Below are positions 8,316-17,321 of a stretch of DNA of 64,000 nucleotides, in pieces. The DNA lies in NCBI RefSeq assembly GCF_947495145.1, contig NZ_CANLXP010000001.1:174172-238171 (forward strand). Direction: 5' to 3'. The notes below the pieces were generated by a model. That model had not been told where the DNA came from, did no database searches, and was given only the letters and a program-made list of their open reading frames with translations. Every line of letters begins with the position of its first letter. Within the stretch, counting starts at the first letter, position 1. Made by a program: the position numbers and the translations under genes. The DNA is from an uncultured Arthrobacter sp. GTDB taxonomy: Bacteria > Actinomycetota > Actinomycetes > Actinomycetales > Micrococcaceae.

Positions 8316-9083
8316 ATGATTGCTCGTCCCTGGTCGGAGGGGCACCTGCAGATCCTGCACGAAACCTCGAACGGAGCTGCTGCGGACATGGAGCGCGGCC
8401 TCGACCTTCTCCGCGAGTCCGCTCGCGGTGATCTTGAACCCACCCTTCGGCTCTACCGGCCGCAGCCCACTGTCGCGTTCGGGCAACGGGACACCCGCCT
8501 GCCGGGTTATGAGGCAGCAACGGCCGCGGCGCGGGCCCTCGGCTTCGAACCGCTGGTCCGGAAGGCAGGAGGCCGGGCTGCTGCCTACCACCAGGGCTGC
8601 CTGATTGTGGATCACATCGAACCGCATGACGACGCCGTCGCAGCCTCCCGCGCGCGCTTCAGTGTTCTTGGCGCGCTACTTGCGGATGCGCTGCGCGGGG
8701 TCGGCGTGGATGCCCGGTTGGGGGAGATCCCGGGCGAATACTGCCCCGGTGAGTTCAGCGTGCACGGGGTGGACGGCGTCCGATCGGTGAAGCTGGTCGG
8801 CACAGCGCAGCGGGTTATCTCGGGCGCGTGGCTTTTTTCCTCGGTGATTGTGGTGGAGGACTCGCCACCGATCCGATCAGTCCTCGAAGCGACGTATTCG
8901 GCGCTGGAACTTCCGTGGGAACCGTCTACTGCAGGAGCAGCAGAAGATCTGGTGCCCGGCGTGACGGTGCAGGCCGTGGCACGCGCTGTCGTAGCCGCCT
9001 ATGAGAGTGCTGCTCGTCCGGAAGCGCAATTCCCGTCTGTTAGTAAGCCTGCTTCCCTTGTGGCCACCCGCCGATCGCCGTAG
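8316..9083 (+). CDS. Lipoate-protein ligase A-like protein
   Basis: A 255-residue member of the biotin/lipoate A/B protein ligase family. The acyl-binding motif appears as VRKAGGRAAAYHQGCLIVD and the catalytic-lysine segment as VKLVGTAQRVISGAW, close to the family K-x-x-G-(S/T)-A-Q-R. The family attaches lipoate or octanoate to E2 and H proteins through an acyl-AMP. Similarity outside the motifs is weak to me, so acyl transfer between proteins (LipM/LipL type) is also possible. The ATG at 8316 has AGGGG ten bases upstream, starting at the previous stop codon. The neighbours do not clarify its target. Confidence 0.72.
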   Translation: MIARPWSEGHLQILHETSNGAAADMERGLDLLRESARGDLEPTLRLYRPQPTVAFGQRDTRLPGYEAATAAARALGFEPLVRKAGGRAAAYHQGCLIVDHIEPHDDAVAASRARFSVLGALLADALRGVGVDARLGEIPGEYCPGEFSVHGVDGVRSVKLVGTAQRVISGAWLFSSVIVVEDSPPIRSVLEATYSALELPWEPSTAGAAEDLVPGVTVQAVARAVVAAYESAARPEAQFPSVSKPASLVATRRSP

Positions 9084-9144
9084 CGTGGCGGTGAGCGGCG
9101 CTTCGCCGTAGTTCACCTCCAACGCAGATGGAAGGAGCAGGACC

Positions 9145-10353
9145 ATGAAAGCAGTTGTCTGGCACTCAGAGGGCGACATCCGCCTCGACGAGGTCGCCGA
9201 TCCGACGGTACAGGATCCCAATGATGCAATCGTCCGGATCACACGCAGCGCAATCTGTGGAACAGACCTCCACTTCGTGCGCGGCACTATGGCGGGTATG
9301 CAGGAAGGCACCATTCTGGGTCACGAGGCCGTCGGCGTCGTCGAGGAAACCGGCAGGGGCGTGCGCGGGTTCAGCTCAGGCGACCGGGTGATCATCTGTT
9401 CAACCATGTCCTGCGGGGTTTGCCCGCAGTGCCGCAGGGGACACACTGCCCAATGCGACGTGTCCAACCCCAACGGCCCGCAGGCCGGCACCTGTTTCTT
9501 CGGCGGACCCCAGACAACGGGACCAATCAACGGCCTGCAGGCAGAGTACGCCCGTGTTCCCTTCGCCAACAACACATTGGTTCCGATTCCTGACAACGTC
9601 TCCGACGATCAGGCAATCCTGCTCTCCGACATCTTTCCCACAGCATGGTTCGGTGCTGAGCTGGCGGGCATCCGCCGGGGGGACACCGTAGCCGTGTACG
9701 GTGCCGGCGTCGTCGGTCAGCTCGCCATTGCTTCGGCCTTCCGGCAGGGCGCGGCCCGCGTGTGGGCAATTGACGGCATCGAAACCCGTTTGGTTACCGC
9801 ACTGGAACAGAACGCCGAAGTGATTGACTTCAACCGCGATGATCCGGTGCAGGTGCTGCAGGAGGCAACACTCGGCGGCGGGGTGGATGCGGTGATCGAT
9901 GCGGTCGGGGTAGACGCGCAGAGCCCCTCGTCCGGTCCTGCAGTTCCGGATGATGAGGAGCGTGAGCAGTTCGAGCAGGAAGTCGGCCAGGTTGCTCCAA
10001 AAACCAACGTCCAGGGAGATAACTGGGTGCCCGGCGATGCGCCCAGCCAAGCCGCGCAGTGGGCTGTGGAGACAGTGGCCAAGAATGGCCGGATCGGCAT
10101 CATCGGCGTCTATCCACCCCAGCTCAGCAGCTTTCCCATCGGGCAGGCGATGAACAAGAACCTGACTATCCGGATGGGCAACTGCAACCACAAGTCGGTG
10201 GCCCCACCGCTCGTGGACCTCGTCGCCTCCGGGGTATTCGATCCCACCCGGTTCATCACCCAGCACGAACAGGTACCCGATGCGGTGGACGCCTACCGTA
10301 CCTTCGATCGCAGGGAAGAGGGCTGGCTCAAGACAGTCCTCGACGTCCGGTAG
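9145..10353 (+). CDS. Zinc-dependent alcohol dehydrogenase
   Basis: A 402-residue medium-chain dehydrogenase. The catalytic zinc ligands are in SAICGTDLH and GHEAVGVVEE. The structural zinc lobe is SCGVCPQCRRGHTAQC. The Rossmann motif is VYGAGVVGQLAI followed by the acidic AIDG, suggesting NAD. The inserted region before the C-terminal part (DAQSPSSGPAVPDDEER onward) is typical of the glutathione-independent formaldehyde dehydrogenase-like subgroup, but I cannot assign the alcohol. Start: ATG with AAGGAG seven bases upstream. It is convergent with the mycothiol-linked operon and may share a role in aldehyde handling. Confidence 0.88.
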   Translation: MKAVVWHSEGDIRLDEVADPTVQDPNDAIVRITRSAICGTDLHFVRGTMAGMQEGTILGHEAVGVVEETGRGVRGFSSGDRVIICSTMSCGVCPQCRRGHTAQCDVSNPNGPQAGTCFFGGPQTTGPINGLQAEYARVPFANNTLVPIPDNVSDDQAILLSDIFPTAWFGAELAGIRRGDTVAVYGAGVVGQLAIASAFRQGAARVWAIDGIETRLVTALEQNAEVIDFNRDDPVQVLQEATLGGGVDAVIDAVGVDAQSPSSGPAVPDDEEREQFEQEVGQVAPKTNVQGDNWVPGDAPSQAAQWAVETVAKNGRIGIIGVYPPQLSSFPIGQAMNKNLTIRMGNCNHKSVAPPLVDLVASGVFDPTRFITQHEQVPDAVDAYRTFDRREEGWLKTVLDVR

Positions 10354-10366
10354 GCGACTGAATCAG

Positions 10367-10996
10367 TCAGTGCCCGCGAGCAATCCACTCTTCCAGGTGC
10401 GGAGCTTCCTCCCCGATGCTCGTCGAATCGCCGTGGCCTGTCCTTACCACGGTGTCGGCCGGGAGCGTCAGTAGGCGGGTTCGGATGGAATCGATGATCG
10501 TGGGGAAATCGCTGTAGGAGCGTCCGGTTGCTCCCGGCCCGCCCCGGAACAGGGTGTCGCCGCTGAACAGGGTGCCGGCGTCGGGCAGGTAGAAGCAGAC
10601 CGAGCCCGGCGAGTGTCCGGGTGTATGAATCGCGTGGAGGGTAACTCCGGCGACGCTGAAGGTGTCGCCGTCGGCGATGGTCGCCCCGGGAGCGGTATTC
10701 GGGTACACATCGTCCCAGAGCATACGGTCTTCGGCGTGAAGGTGGATCGGCGCACGTACTCGGTCGAAGAGGTCTCCTACGGCACGGATGTGATCGTCAT
10801 GGCCATGCGTCAGCAGGATCGCGCGGACCTGGCGTCCGTTGATCTGATCCTCGATGGCGCCGGCGTCATGGGGAGCGTCGATGACAATGCATTCGGAGTC
10901 GTCGCCGATGATCCAGACGTTGTTATCCACCTCCCACGTGCCGCCGTCCAGGGAAAATGTGCCGGAGGTGACCAAATGGTCTATACGCGCGCCCAT
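10367..10996 (-). CDS. Metallo-beta-lactamase-fold hydrolase linked to mycothiol dehydrogenase
   Basis: A 209-residue MBL-fold hydrolase of the glyoxalase II type. The metal motif is LTHGHDDHI; further ligands are in HTPGHSPGS, FSGDTLF and TGHGDST. It starts at the ATG that overlaps the stop of mscR by one base (TGATG), so the two are translationally coupled. In actinobacteria this pair is conserved and the hydrolase is thought to cleave S-formyl-mycothiol or a related thioester, completing formaldehyde oxidation. That role is inferred from the neighbour, not shown by the sequence alone. Confidence 0.88.
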   Translation of the reverse strand: MGARIDHLVTSGTFSLDGGTWEVDNNVWIIGDDSECIVIDAPHDAGAIEDQINGRQVRAILLTHGHDDHIRAVGDLFDRVRAPIHLHAEDRMLWDDVYPNTAPGATIADGDTFSVAGVTLHAIHTPGHSPGSVCFYLPDAGTLFSGDTLFRGGPGATGRSYSDFPTIIDSIRTRLLTLPADTVVRTGHGDSTSIGEEAPHLEEWIARGH

Positions 10997-12081
10997 CAGA
11001 GTTCCACCACCGAACGCAGCACCACGCCGTCGTGCATTTTGGCGAAGGCGTCCTCCACCTGGTCAAGCGCTATGCGCTCGGTGACGAAAGCGTCCAGGTC
11101 CAGATTGCCCTGCCGGTAGTGGCTGACCAGCATGGGGAAGTCGCGTGAGGGAAGGCAGTCGCCGTACCAGGAGGATTTCAGCGCTCCTCCCCGGCCGAAG
11201 ACGTCCAGCAAGGGAAGTTCGAGCGTCATGTCCGGCGTGGGGACGCCGACCAGTACAACGGTGCCGGCGAGGTCGCGGGCGTAGAACGCCTGCTTGTACG
11301 TTTCGGGCCGGCCGACGGCGTCGATCACCACATTGGCGCCGTTACCGTCGGTGAGCCTGCGGATCTCCTCGACCGGATCGGTTTCCTTGGAGTTCACCAG
11401 GTCGGTGGCGCCCAGTCCGCGGGCGAGCTCCAGCTTCCAGTTGTCGATGTCCACCGCGATGATCCGGGTTGCGCCGGCCAGCTTCGAGCCGGCGATGGCG
11501 GCAATGCCCACACCGCCGCAGCCGATGACGGCTACGGAGTCTCCGCGCCGGACGTTTCCGGTATTGATGGCTGCGCCGATGCCCGCCATGATTCCGCAGC
11601 CGAGCAGGCCCACCGCCGCAGCATCAGCATCAGGATCCACCTTGGTGCACTGCCCCGAAGCCACCAGAGTCTTTTCCGCGAATGCGCCGATACCGAGGGC
11701 GGGGGAGAGTTCCGTGCCGTCCTCAAGAGTCATCTTCTGCGTGGCGTTGTGGGTGTTGAAACAGTACTGCGGCTCTCCGCGGAGGCAGGCGCGGCATTGA
11801 CCGCAGACCGCGCGCCAGTTGAGGATGACGCGGTCGCCGGGTTCGACGTTGGTCACGTCGGGACCGACAGCACTGACAACCCCGGTTGCCTCATGACCGA
11901 GCAGGAACGGGTAGTCATCGCTGATGCCGCCCTGCTTGTAGTGGAGGTCGGTATGGCACACGCCGCAGGTCAGGATGTCGACAAGTGCCTCACCCGGTCC
12001 CGGATCAGGGACACTGATGGTGACGACAGTGGCGGGCGCATCCTTCTCCATTACGACGACGCCCTTGACGCTATGTGCCAT
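10996..12081 (-). CDS. mscR: S-(hydroxymethyl)mycothiol dehydrogenase
   Basis: A 361-residue class III-like zinc alcohol dehydrogenase, the expected length for MscR (MSH-dependent formaldehyde dehydrogenase / nitrosothiol reductase). Visible features are [14 protein letters not shown] and GHEATGVV (catalytic zinc), [16 protein letters not shown] (structural zinc), [14 protein letters not shown] (NAD Rossmann) and [13 protein letters not shown] near the C-terminus, a segment characteristic of the mycothiol subgroup. It oxidises the formaldehyde-mycothiol adduct and can reduce S-nitrosomycothiol. AAGGA boxes lie upstream of the ATG. It is the first gene of a two-gene operon; a long hairpin lies between it and the mycoredoxin gene. 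Confidence 0.93.
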   Translation of the reverse strand: MAHSVKGVVVMEKDAPATVVTISVPDPGPGEALVDILTCGVCHTDLHYKQGGISDDYPFLLGHEATGVVSAVGPDVTNVEPGDRVILNWRAVCGQCRACLRGEPQYCFNTHNATQKMTLEDGTELSPALGIGAFAEKTLVASGQCTKVDPDADAAAVGLLGCGIMAGIGAAINTGNVRRGDSVAVIGCGGVGIAAIAGSKLAGATRIIAVDIDNWKLELARGLGATDLVNSKETDPVEEIRRLTDGNGANVVIDAVGRPETYKQAFYARDLAGTVVLVGVPTPDMTLELPLLDVFGRGGALKSSWYGDCLPSRDFPMLVSHYRQGNLDLDAFVTERIALDQVEDAFAKMHDGVVLRSVVEL

Positions 12082-12140
12082 TGAGACAGTCCTTATCCTT
12101 GGGGGTGGGGGAATGTCTCCACCTTATCGACATTGAAAAA

Positions 12141-12184
12141 GCAGGACACGCCCCTTATCCGAGCGGATAAGGGGCGTGTCCTGC
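12141..12184. repeat. Perfect 21-bp hairpin, repeat family copy 2
   Basis: Arms 12141-12161 and 12164-12184 are perfect inverted copies with only a two-base loop. The core GCAGGACACGCCCCT is shared with the hairpin at 6762-6829. It lies 16 bases after the stop codon of the mycoredoxin gene (read on the minus strand) and 60 bases before mscR. Read on the minus strand it could end mycoredoxin transcription, but its recurrence elsewhere suggests a repeat family rather than an ordinary terminator. Confidence 0.88.
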
Positions 12185-12199
12185 CAAATGAACGAGGGG

Positions 12200-12457
12200 T
12201 TAGACGGCTACGCGAGCCTTGACCTCGGACGCCGACGGGTTGGTGGCCGTGCTGCCGTCGGGGAAGATGACGGTGGGTACGGTCTGGTTTCCGCCGTTGA
12301 GTGAGGCGACCAGTTCCGCGGTACCTTCCACTTCTTCGATGTTGATCTCCTGGTAGCCGATCCCCTGCGCATCAAGCTGCGACTTGAGCCTGCGGCAGTA
12401 TCCGCACCAGGTGGTGCTGAACATGGTGATGGTGCCGGCAGCGGGTGTGTAATCCAC
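12200..12457 (-). CDS. mrx1: Mycoredoxin (glutaredoxin-like)
   Basis: An 85-residue thioredoxin-fold protein with the active site TTWCGYCRRLK, followed by NGGNQTVPTVIFPDGST and NPSASEVKA, which are the marks of mycobacterial mycoredoxin-1. It reduces protein-mycothiol mixed disulfides in the cytoplasm, using mycothiol as the electron source. The GTG start at 12457 has AAAAGGAG four bases upstream; the longer open frame upstream is not supported. It lies next to mscR on the same strand, but a long hairpin separates them, so a joint transcript is doubtful. Confidence 0.9.
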   Translation of the reverse strand: MDYTPAAGTITMFSTTWCGYCRRLKSQLDAQGIGYQEINIEEVEGTAELVASLNGGNQTVPTVIFPDGSTATNPSASEVKARVAV

Positions 12458-12592
12458 AGTGCTCCTTTTGATGCTTCGCGGCCTCGACGAGCTCGCAATG
12501 GGTTCATTTCTGTCGCAGATGTAACGTCCACGCTGCGAGGTCCATTCCCGGGCGGCGCCGTAACCAACGACGCCGGAGAGCAGGCCCTCGCG

Positions 12593-12598
12593 TAGTCT
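12593..12598 (+). promoter_or_regulatory. Candidate -10 box, leaderless chorismate mutase transcript
   Basis: TAGTCT lies six bases before the ATG at 12605, and no Shine-Dalgarno sequence is present in between or just upstream. The spacing puts the transcription start at the start codon. Confidence 0.45.
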
Positions 12599-12604
12599 CG
12601 GCGT

Positions 12605-12928
12605 ATGCCAAGCCCCCAGACGCCCGAGCGCCCGAAGTCCGAATCGGTGCACGCCGAACAGCTGAAGGCCGTCCGCATCGCCATCAACGAGGTCGACGAG
12701 CAGATGGTCGGCCTTATTTCCCGGCGCGAGCGGCTCGTGCGCAGGGCCGGCTCCCTGAAGGACGACGACGAGTCGGTTCGCGCACCTGCCCGAGTGGAGC
12801 AGGTCATCGCGAATGTGCGGAGCTTCGCTGAAAAACTCGACGTGGACCCCACCGTCGTTGAGCGAACCTACCGGTCCATGATCGATGCGTTCATCGAGTT
12901 CGAACTGAAGGTCCGCAGGGAGCCGTAG
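12605..12928 (+). CDS. Chorismate mutase (AroQ type)
   Basis: A 107-residue all-helical AroQ-class chorismate mutase. The family helices are visible: AIRxxI-like VRIAINEVDEQMVGLISRRERLVRRAGSLK, then RVEQVIANVRSFAEKLDVDPTVVERTYRSMIDAFIEFEL. The pattern D-x-(Q/E)-hydrophobic-hydrophobic-x-L-hydrophobic-x-x-R, the lysine in GSLKDD and Arg in APARVEQV match active-site positions. It converts chorismate to prephenate for Phe/Tyr; actinobacterial forms often need DAHP synthase for full activity, which is not in this window. No ribosome-binding site is seen and a -10 box lies six bases upstream. Confidence 0.85.
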   Translation: MPSPQTPERPKSESVHAEQLKAVRIAINEVDEQMVGLISRRERLVRRAGSLKDDDESVRAPARVEQVIANVRSFAEKLDVDPTVVERTYRSMIDAFIEFELKVRREP

Positions 12929-13099
12929 GCGCTGTCCGACAGTCGGCGCGGCCTGCGGTGCGGTTGGTTGGCCGCTCGCGCAACGGATACCATCGGAAGC
13001 ATCATGGCGGGAGTGTTGGACCTCAGTCTGCCCTCGTCCGCCGGTAGGGTTTGATCGATCAGTATCCAGCCAGTTCACCCTTATCAAGAGGAGACCTTA

Positions 13100-15115
13100 G
13101 TGTCAGCGCCCCCATCAATCACCCTCATCGTCGACGGCGAAGAGCAGCGGGCGACCACCGGCACTACGGGAGCTGACCTCTTCAAGGAGCAGCGCGACGT
13201 CGTGGTGGTTCGGGTGGACGGCGAGCTGTGGGATCTGAGCCGCGAGCTCGAGGACGGCGCGCGGGTGGAACCGGTCACCATCGATTCTCCCGATGGGTTG
13301 AATGTCCTTCGCCATTCCGCCGCCCATGTGATGGCGCAGGCGGTCCAGCAGCTGCGCCCCGATGCGAAACTGGGCATCGGACCCTACATCACCGACGGCT
13401 TCTACTTTGACTTCGACGTCAATGAGCCTTTCACCCCGGACGATCTGAAGCAGCTCGAAAAGTCGATGCTGAAGATCGTGAATGCGAACCAGTTTTTTCA
13501 GCGCCGCGTCGCGAGTGAGGACGAGGCACGCGAAGCGATGAAGGATGAGCCCTACAAGCTCGAACTGATCGGACTGAAGGGCGGCAACGGCGATATTACC
13601 GACGACGACGGCGCCTCCGTGGAGGTCGGTGCCGGCGAGCTGACCATTTACGACAATGTGGACCGCAAGTCGGGGGACATCGTCTGGAAAGACCTCTGCC
13701 GCGGACCGCACCTGCCCAATACCAAGCTGATTTCCAATGCCTATGCCCTCACGCGGTCTGCTGCCGCGTATTGGCGCGGCAGCGAGAAGAACAAGCAGCT
13801 GCAGCGCATCTACGGCACAGCCTGGCCAACGAAGGACGATCTCAAGGCTTACCAGGAGCGGCTGGCCGAGGCCGAGCGTCGTGACCACCGCAAGCTGGGC
13901 AGTGAGCTGGATCTGTTCTCATTCCCGGACGAGTTGGGCTCAGGCCTTCCCGTCTTCCACCCGCGCGGCGGCATCATCCGCAAGGCGATGGAGGACTACT
14001 CGCGCCAGCGGCACGTTGAGGCCGGCTACGAGTTCGTGTACACACCCCACATCACCAAGGGTCACCTGTACGAGGTTTCCGGCCACCTGGACTGGTACCG
14101 CGACGGCATGTTCCCGCCCATGCACGTGGACGCAGAGCTCGACGCCGACGGCAAGGTCCGTAAGCCCGGCCAGGACTACTATCTGAAGCCGATGAACTGC
14201 CCGATGCACAACCTGATTTTCCGCTCCCGCGGGCGGTCCTACCGCGAGCTGCCGCTGCGGCTGTTCGAGTTCGGTTCTGTTTACCGGTATGAGAAGTCGG
14301 GGGTTGTGCACGGACTGACCCGCGTACGCGGCATGACCCAGGATGATGCCCATATCTACTGCACCCGCGAGCAAATGAAGGATGAGCTGACCACAACACT
14401 CAACTTCGTCCTCGGGCTGCTCAAGGATTACGGACTGGACGACTTCTATCTGGAACTTTCCACCAAGGATCCCGAGAAGTATGTCGGCGAGGACGAGGCC
14501 TGGGAGGAAGCAACCCGGACTCTCGCTGAAGTTGCAGAGGCATCTGGACTGGAACTCGTTCCCGATCCGGGTGGAGCGGCCTTCTACGGCCCGAAAATCT
14601 CCGTTCAGGCCCGTGACGCGATCGGCCGCACCTGGCAGATGTCCACCATCCAGTTGGACTTCAACCTGCCCGAGCGCTTCGAGCTTGAGTACCAGGCTGC
14701 AGATGGCACGCGCCAGCGGCCGGTCATGATTCACCGTGCACTGTTCGGCTCCATCGAACGGTTCCTCGGTGTGCTGACCGAGCACTACGCGGGTGCATTC
14801 CCGGCCTGGCTGGCTCCCGTTCAGGTGCTGGCTATTCCTGTTGCCGACGCGTTCAACGACTACCTGTTCGACGTCGTCGACAAGCTGAAGGCGGAGGGCA
14901 TCCGGGCGGAGGTCGACATCAGTTCCGACCGCTTCCCGAAGAAGATCCGTACCGCGAGCAAGGAGAAGGTTCCCTTCGTCCTCATCGCCGGAGGGGACGA
15001 CGCCGACGCCGGCGCGGTTTCCTTCCGCTTCCGGGACGGAAGCCAGGAGAACCAGGTGCCGGTCGACGAAGCCGTGAAGCGGATCGTGGAAGCCGTCCGC
15101 AGTCGGGAACAGTAG
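13100..15115 (+). CDS. thrS: Threonyl-tRNA synthetase
   Basis: A 671-residue class II synthetase of the standard bacterial length. It has an N-terminal TGS domain ([16 protein letters not shown]), the editing domain with [14 protein letters not shown], then the catalytic core with [15 protein letters not shown], the zinc cysteine in [12 protein letters not shown], motif 2 [21 protein letters not shown] and motif 3 [22 protein letters not shown]-terminal anticodon-binding domain follows. It charges tRNA-Thr and edits Ser-tRNA-Thr. The GTG start has AAGAGGAG upstream. It heads the thrS-HIT-pgsA run. The 171-base leader shows no T-box that I can recognise. Confidence 0.97.
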   Translation: MSAPPSITLIVDGEEQRATTGTTGADLFKEQRDVVVVRVDGELWDLSRELEDGARVEPVTIDSPDGLNVLRHSAAHVMAQAVQQLRPDAKLGIGPYITDGFYFDFDVNEPFTPDDLKQLEKSMLKIVNANQFFQRRVASEDEAREAMKDEPYKLELIGLKGGNGDITDDDGASVEVGAGELTIYDNVDRKSGDIVWKDLCRGPHLPNTKLISNAYALTRSAAAYWRGSEKNKQLQRIYGTAWPTKDDLKAYQERLAEAERRDHRKLGSELDLFSFPDELGSGLPVFHPRGGIIRKAMEDYSRQRHVEAGYEFVYTPHITKGHLYEVSGHLDWYRDGMFPPMHVDAELDADGKVRKPGQDYYLKPMNCPMHNLIFRSRGRSYRELPLRLFEFGSVYRYEKSGVVHGLTRVRGMTQDDAHIYCTREQMKDELTTTLNFVLGLLKDYGLDDFYLELSTKDPEKYVGEDEAWEEATRTLAEVAEASGLELVPDPGGAAFYGPKISVQARDAIGRTWQMSTIQLDFNLPERFELEYQAADGTRQRPVMIHRALFGSIERFLGVLTEHYAGAFPAWLAPVQVLAIPVADAFNDYLFDVVDKLKAEGIRAEVDISSDRFPKKIRTASKEKVPFVLIAGGDDADAGAVSFRFRDGSQENQVPVDEAVKRIVEAVRSREQ

Positions 15116-15121
15116 CAGCGC

Positions 15122-15742
15122 ATGCACGGCCACGCAGGTGCTGATGAACAGAATCGCGACGACGGGGAAGTAACGGACGGCTTCGAGCTGCCGGGAGTTC
15201 CCGATGCCTTTCAGCGCCTGTGGACGCCGCATCGGCTCGCGTATATCAAGGGCGGGCAGGGGCAGTTCAACAAGCAGGAGGACTGCCCTTTCTGCGCGGC
15301 TCCTGAGCGGTCGGACGAGGAGTCGCTCATCGTTCACCGCGGCGAAAGCGCTTACGTCGTCCTGAACCTCTTCCCGTACAACCCGGGCCACCTGTTGGTG
15401 TGTCCGTACCGGCACGTGCCCGACTACACGGACATCACTTCCCAGGAGACGGTCGAGATCGCGCGGCTGACGCAGACCGCCATGCACGCTCTGCGGAGCG
15501 TCGCCCGCCCCACCGGCTTCAACCTCGGCATGAACCAGGGCGTCACCGGGGGAGCGGGAATCGCGGCGCACCTGCACCAGCACGTCGTTCCGCGGTGGAG
15601 CGGCGACGGCAACTTCTTCCCGATCATCGCCCAGACCAAAGCGATTACCCAGACCCTTGACGAGGTGCGCACGCAGCTCGCGGCCGCTTGGGACGCGGCC
15701 GCGGTTGCCTCGACTGATTCCGGGACGAGCCATGCTGAATAA
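15122..15742 (+). CDS. HIT-domain nucleotide hydrolase/phosphorylase
   Basis: A 206-residue HIT-family protein like mycobacterial Rv2613c, which is an Ap4A phosphorylase. Visible are a zinc-site CPFCAAPE, LNLFPYNPGHLLVCPYRHV, NLGMNQGVTGGAGIAAHLHQ and the histidine triad HLHQHVVPRW. It likely cleaves diadenosine polyphosphates. It starts six bases after the thrS stop and overlaps pgsA by 11 bases, so the three are an operon. The link with thrS is sensible because aminoacyl-tRNA synthetases make Ap4A as a side product. The ATG start lacks a clear ribosome-binding site. Confidence 0.9.
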   Translation: MHGHAGADEQNRDDGEVTDGFELPGVPDAFQRLWTPHRLAYIKGGQGQFNKQEDCPFCAAPERSDEESLIVHRGESAYVVLNLFPYNPGHLLVCPYRHVPDYTDITSQETVEIARLTQTAMHALRSVARPTGFNLGMNQGVTGGAGIAAHLHQHVVPRWSGDGNFFPIIAQTKAITQTLDEVRTQLAAAWDAAAVASTDSGTSHAE

Positions 15743-16340
15743 GTACGCGCGGTCATTCTTCACCTCGCTCTTCACGCCGCTGGCTACTCTGCTGCTGAGG
15801 TGGAAGGTCTCGCCCGACGCCGTCACCGTCGTCGGGACCGTGGGTGTGGCCGGTGGTGCGCTCATCTTCTACCCACTGGGAGAGCTTTTCTGGGGCACGG
15901 TCTTCATCACCCTGTTCGTTTTCTCGGACGTCGTCGACGGGATCATGGCGCGGATCCAGGGCCGTAGCGGGTCCTGGGGCAGCTTCCTCGACTCCACCCT
16001 CGACCGCATTGCGGACGGTGCTCTCTTTGCCGGTGTGGCCATCTGGTTCTTTCTCGGCGGCGGTAACAGTGCGATTGCCGTTTCTGCCCTGGCCTGCCTG
16101 GTGCTCGGCATGATCGTCTCCTATGCGCGGGCAAAGGCCGAGTCGCTGGGGTTCACCGCGAACGTCGGTATTGCAGAGCGCGCGGAGCGGCTGGTCTCGG
16201 TGCTGGTGGTGACAGGCCTGACCGGCCTCGGCCTGCCGGAGGTTGTCCTGCTGGCTGTGCTGGTCCTGCTTGCCCTGGCCAGCATCATCACCATCGTGCA
16301 GCGGATCATGACAGTACGGGTGCAGTCCGCCGCTTCCTGA
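15732..16340 (+). CDS. pgsA: Phosphatidylinositol phosphate synthase
   Basis: A 202-residue integral membrane CDP-alcohol phosphatidyltransferase with about six helices. The catalytic motif appears as DVVDGIMARIQGRSGSWGSF followed by LDSTLD, with all Asp/Gly/Ala-Arg positions of D-x2-D-G-x2-A-R-x8-G-x3-D-x3-D. In actinobacteria this locus (after the HIT gene) encodes the enzyme joining CDP-diacylglycerol and inositol-1-phosphate to give PIP. The start is the ATG overlapping the end of the HIT gene. In related genomes the PIM acyltransferase and mannosyltransferase genes normally follow; they are not here. Confidence 0.9.
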   Translation: MLNKYARSFFTSLFTPLATLLLRWKVSPDAVTVVGTVGVAGGALIFYPLGELFWGTVFITLFVFSDVVDGIMARIQGRSGSWGSFLDSTLDRIADGALFAGVAIWFFLGGGNSAIAVSALACLVLGMIVSYARAKAESLGFTANVGIAERAERLVSVLVVTGLTGLGLPEVVLLAVLVLLALASIITIVQRIMTVRVQSAAS

Positions 16341-16478
16341 GCGACGGGTGCTGGTCCATGACCCGGCAGCGGCGATGTGGATGTTGTGGAACCGCTTCGA
16401 CGCTTCGCTGTAAGATCGCAGGACCGCCCCCGGGCGAGCATGTTTCGGGCCAAAGCGGCCATTCAGGGAGGACCTCTT

Positions 16479-17321
16479 ATGGGCTTTGACCAGCAGCACC
16501 AGCCGATGAACGCATCGCCGGCTTTCGGCATCATCTCGACAGTAGTCGCGGGCGGCCTGTCTCTCATTGACGCTTCCAAGCTGGATGCACAGCCGCGCCG
16601 CGCCGTGCACGCCGTAACAGCAGTCCTGACCGGGTTCTACGTTGCCGCAACGATCGCGGGCAGCAAGAGGGGATCGGTCCCGCTGAAAACGGCGGCCGGG
16701 ATCGCTGCAACCGGTATCGCACTTCGCTTCGCCGACGCCGGCGACATGATCGAACTGCGCTTTCAGGAGAAGCTGCGCGAGGCCGGGGCAAAGCATCCAC
16801 GCCGCTGGATGGCAGTGGCGGCAGCAGCAGCCACGTTCGCCGGCTACTTGAGTGACCGAGCCGCCGCCCGGAAGAGCCGGTTCGAGGCTGTGCCCGGCCA
16901 CCCGGCTGAGCATGAGAGGGCTCTGAACCCTGGGGTTCGAAGCATCGCCGAAGGCATTCTGGGTGCCCGGGACATCTTGGGGGCGCCGGAGCTTCTGGCG
17001 CAACTCGCCTCAGCTAGGGAAGTCTATTGGGACAGGGAGTTCACCGCCGCCGCGCACTTCAGGGTTCCAGATGAATTACCCCGCGCCGTACCCCACAACC
17101 AGATATTCCCGGTTCGTGCGCAGTTCACCGGGCAGGGCGGCACACTGCTGGAGCTACTGCTGCATATCTATGACGGCAAACTTGACATGTTGACTGTTAA
17201 TGCAGCGGGCCCGGACGACAGCGATTACCTCGACGGGGTTCTTCAGGGCTGGCCGAATCCCTCCGAGGTCACACACGTGATCGAAGATTCAGGCGGATGG
17301 ACTGTGCCGATCGACGAGTGA
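16479..17321 (+). CDS. Hypothetical membrane-associated protein
   Basis: A 280-residue protein I do not recognise. An AGGGAGG box seven bases before the ATG supports translation. The first ~120 residues hold four short hydrophobic, Ala/Gly-rich segments (FGIISTVVAGGLSLI, AVTAVLTGFYVAATIAG, TAAGIAATGIALRFA and WMAVAAAAATFAGYL), so that part may be in the membrane. The second half is soluble and has an Asp/Glu-rich mixed alpha/beta look (LLELLLHIYDGKLDMLTVNA, WPNPSEVTHVIED). It occupies the place between pgsA and pdxS where PIM genes usually lie. No function can be assigned. Confidence 0.65.
   Translation: MGFDQQHQPMNASPAFGIISTVVAGGLSLIDASKLDAQPRRAVHAVTAVLTGFYVAATIAGSKRGSVPLKTAAGIAATGIALRFADAGDMIELRFQEKLREAGAKHPRRWMAVAAAAATFAGYLSDRAAARKSRFEAVPGHPAEHERALNPGVRSIAEGILGARDILGAPELLAQLASAREVYWDREFTAAAHFRVPDELPRAVPHNQIFPVRAQFTGQGGTLLELLLHIYDGKLDMLTVNAAGPDDSDYLDGVLQGWPNPSEVTHVIEDSGGWTVPIDE

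Noticed and set aside
10357-10371. Short palindrome GACTGAATCAGTC between convergent genes
   Set aside because: Six-base arms with one central base cannot form a useful hairpin; likely chance.
12929-13099. T-box leader before thrS
   Set aside because: I could not find the T-box sequence or a specifier stem, and AGGAG directly before the GTG looks like ordinary initiation.
13940-15865. 641-codon open frame antisense to thrS and the HIT gene
   Set aside because: It crosses two well-supported genes on the other strand and has no recognisable domain.
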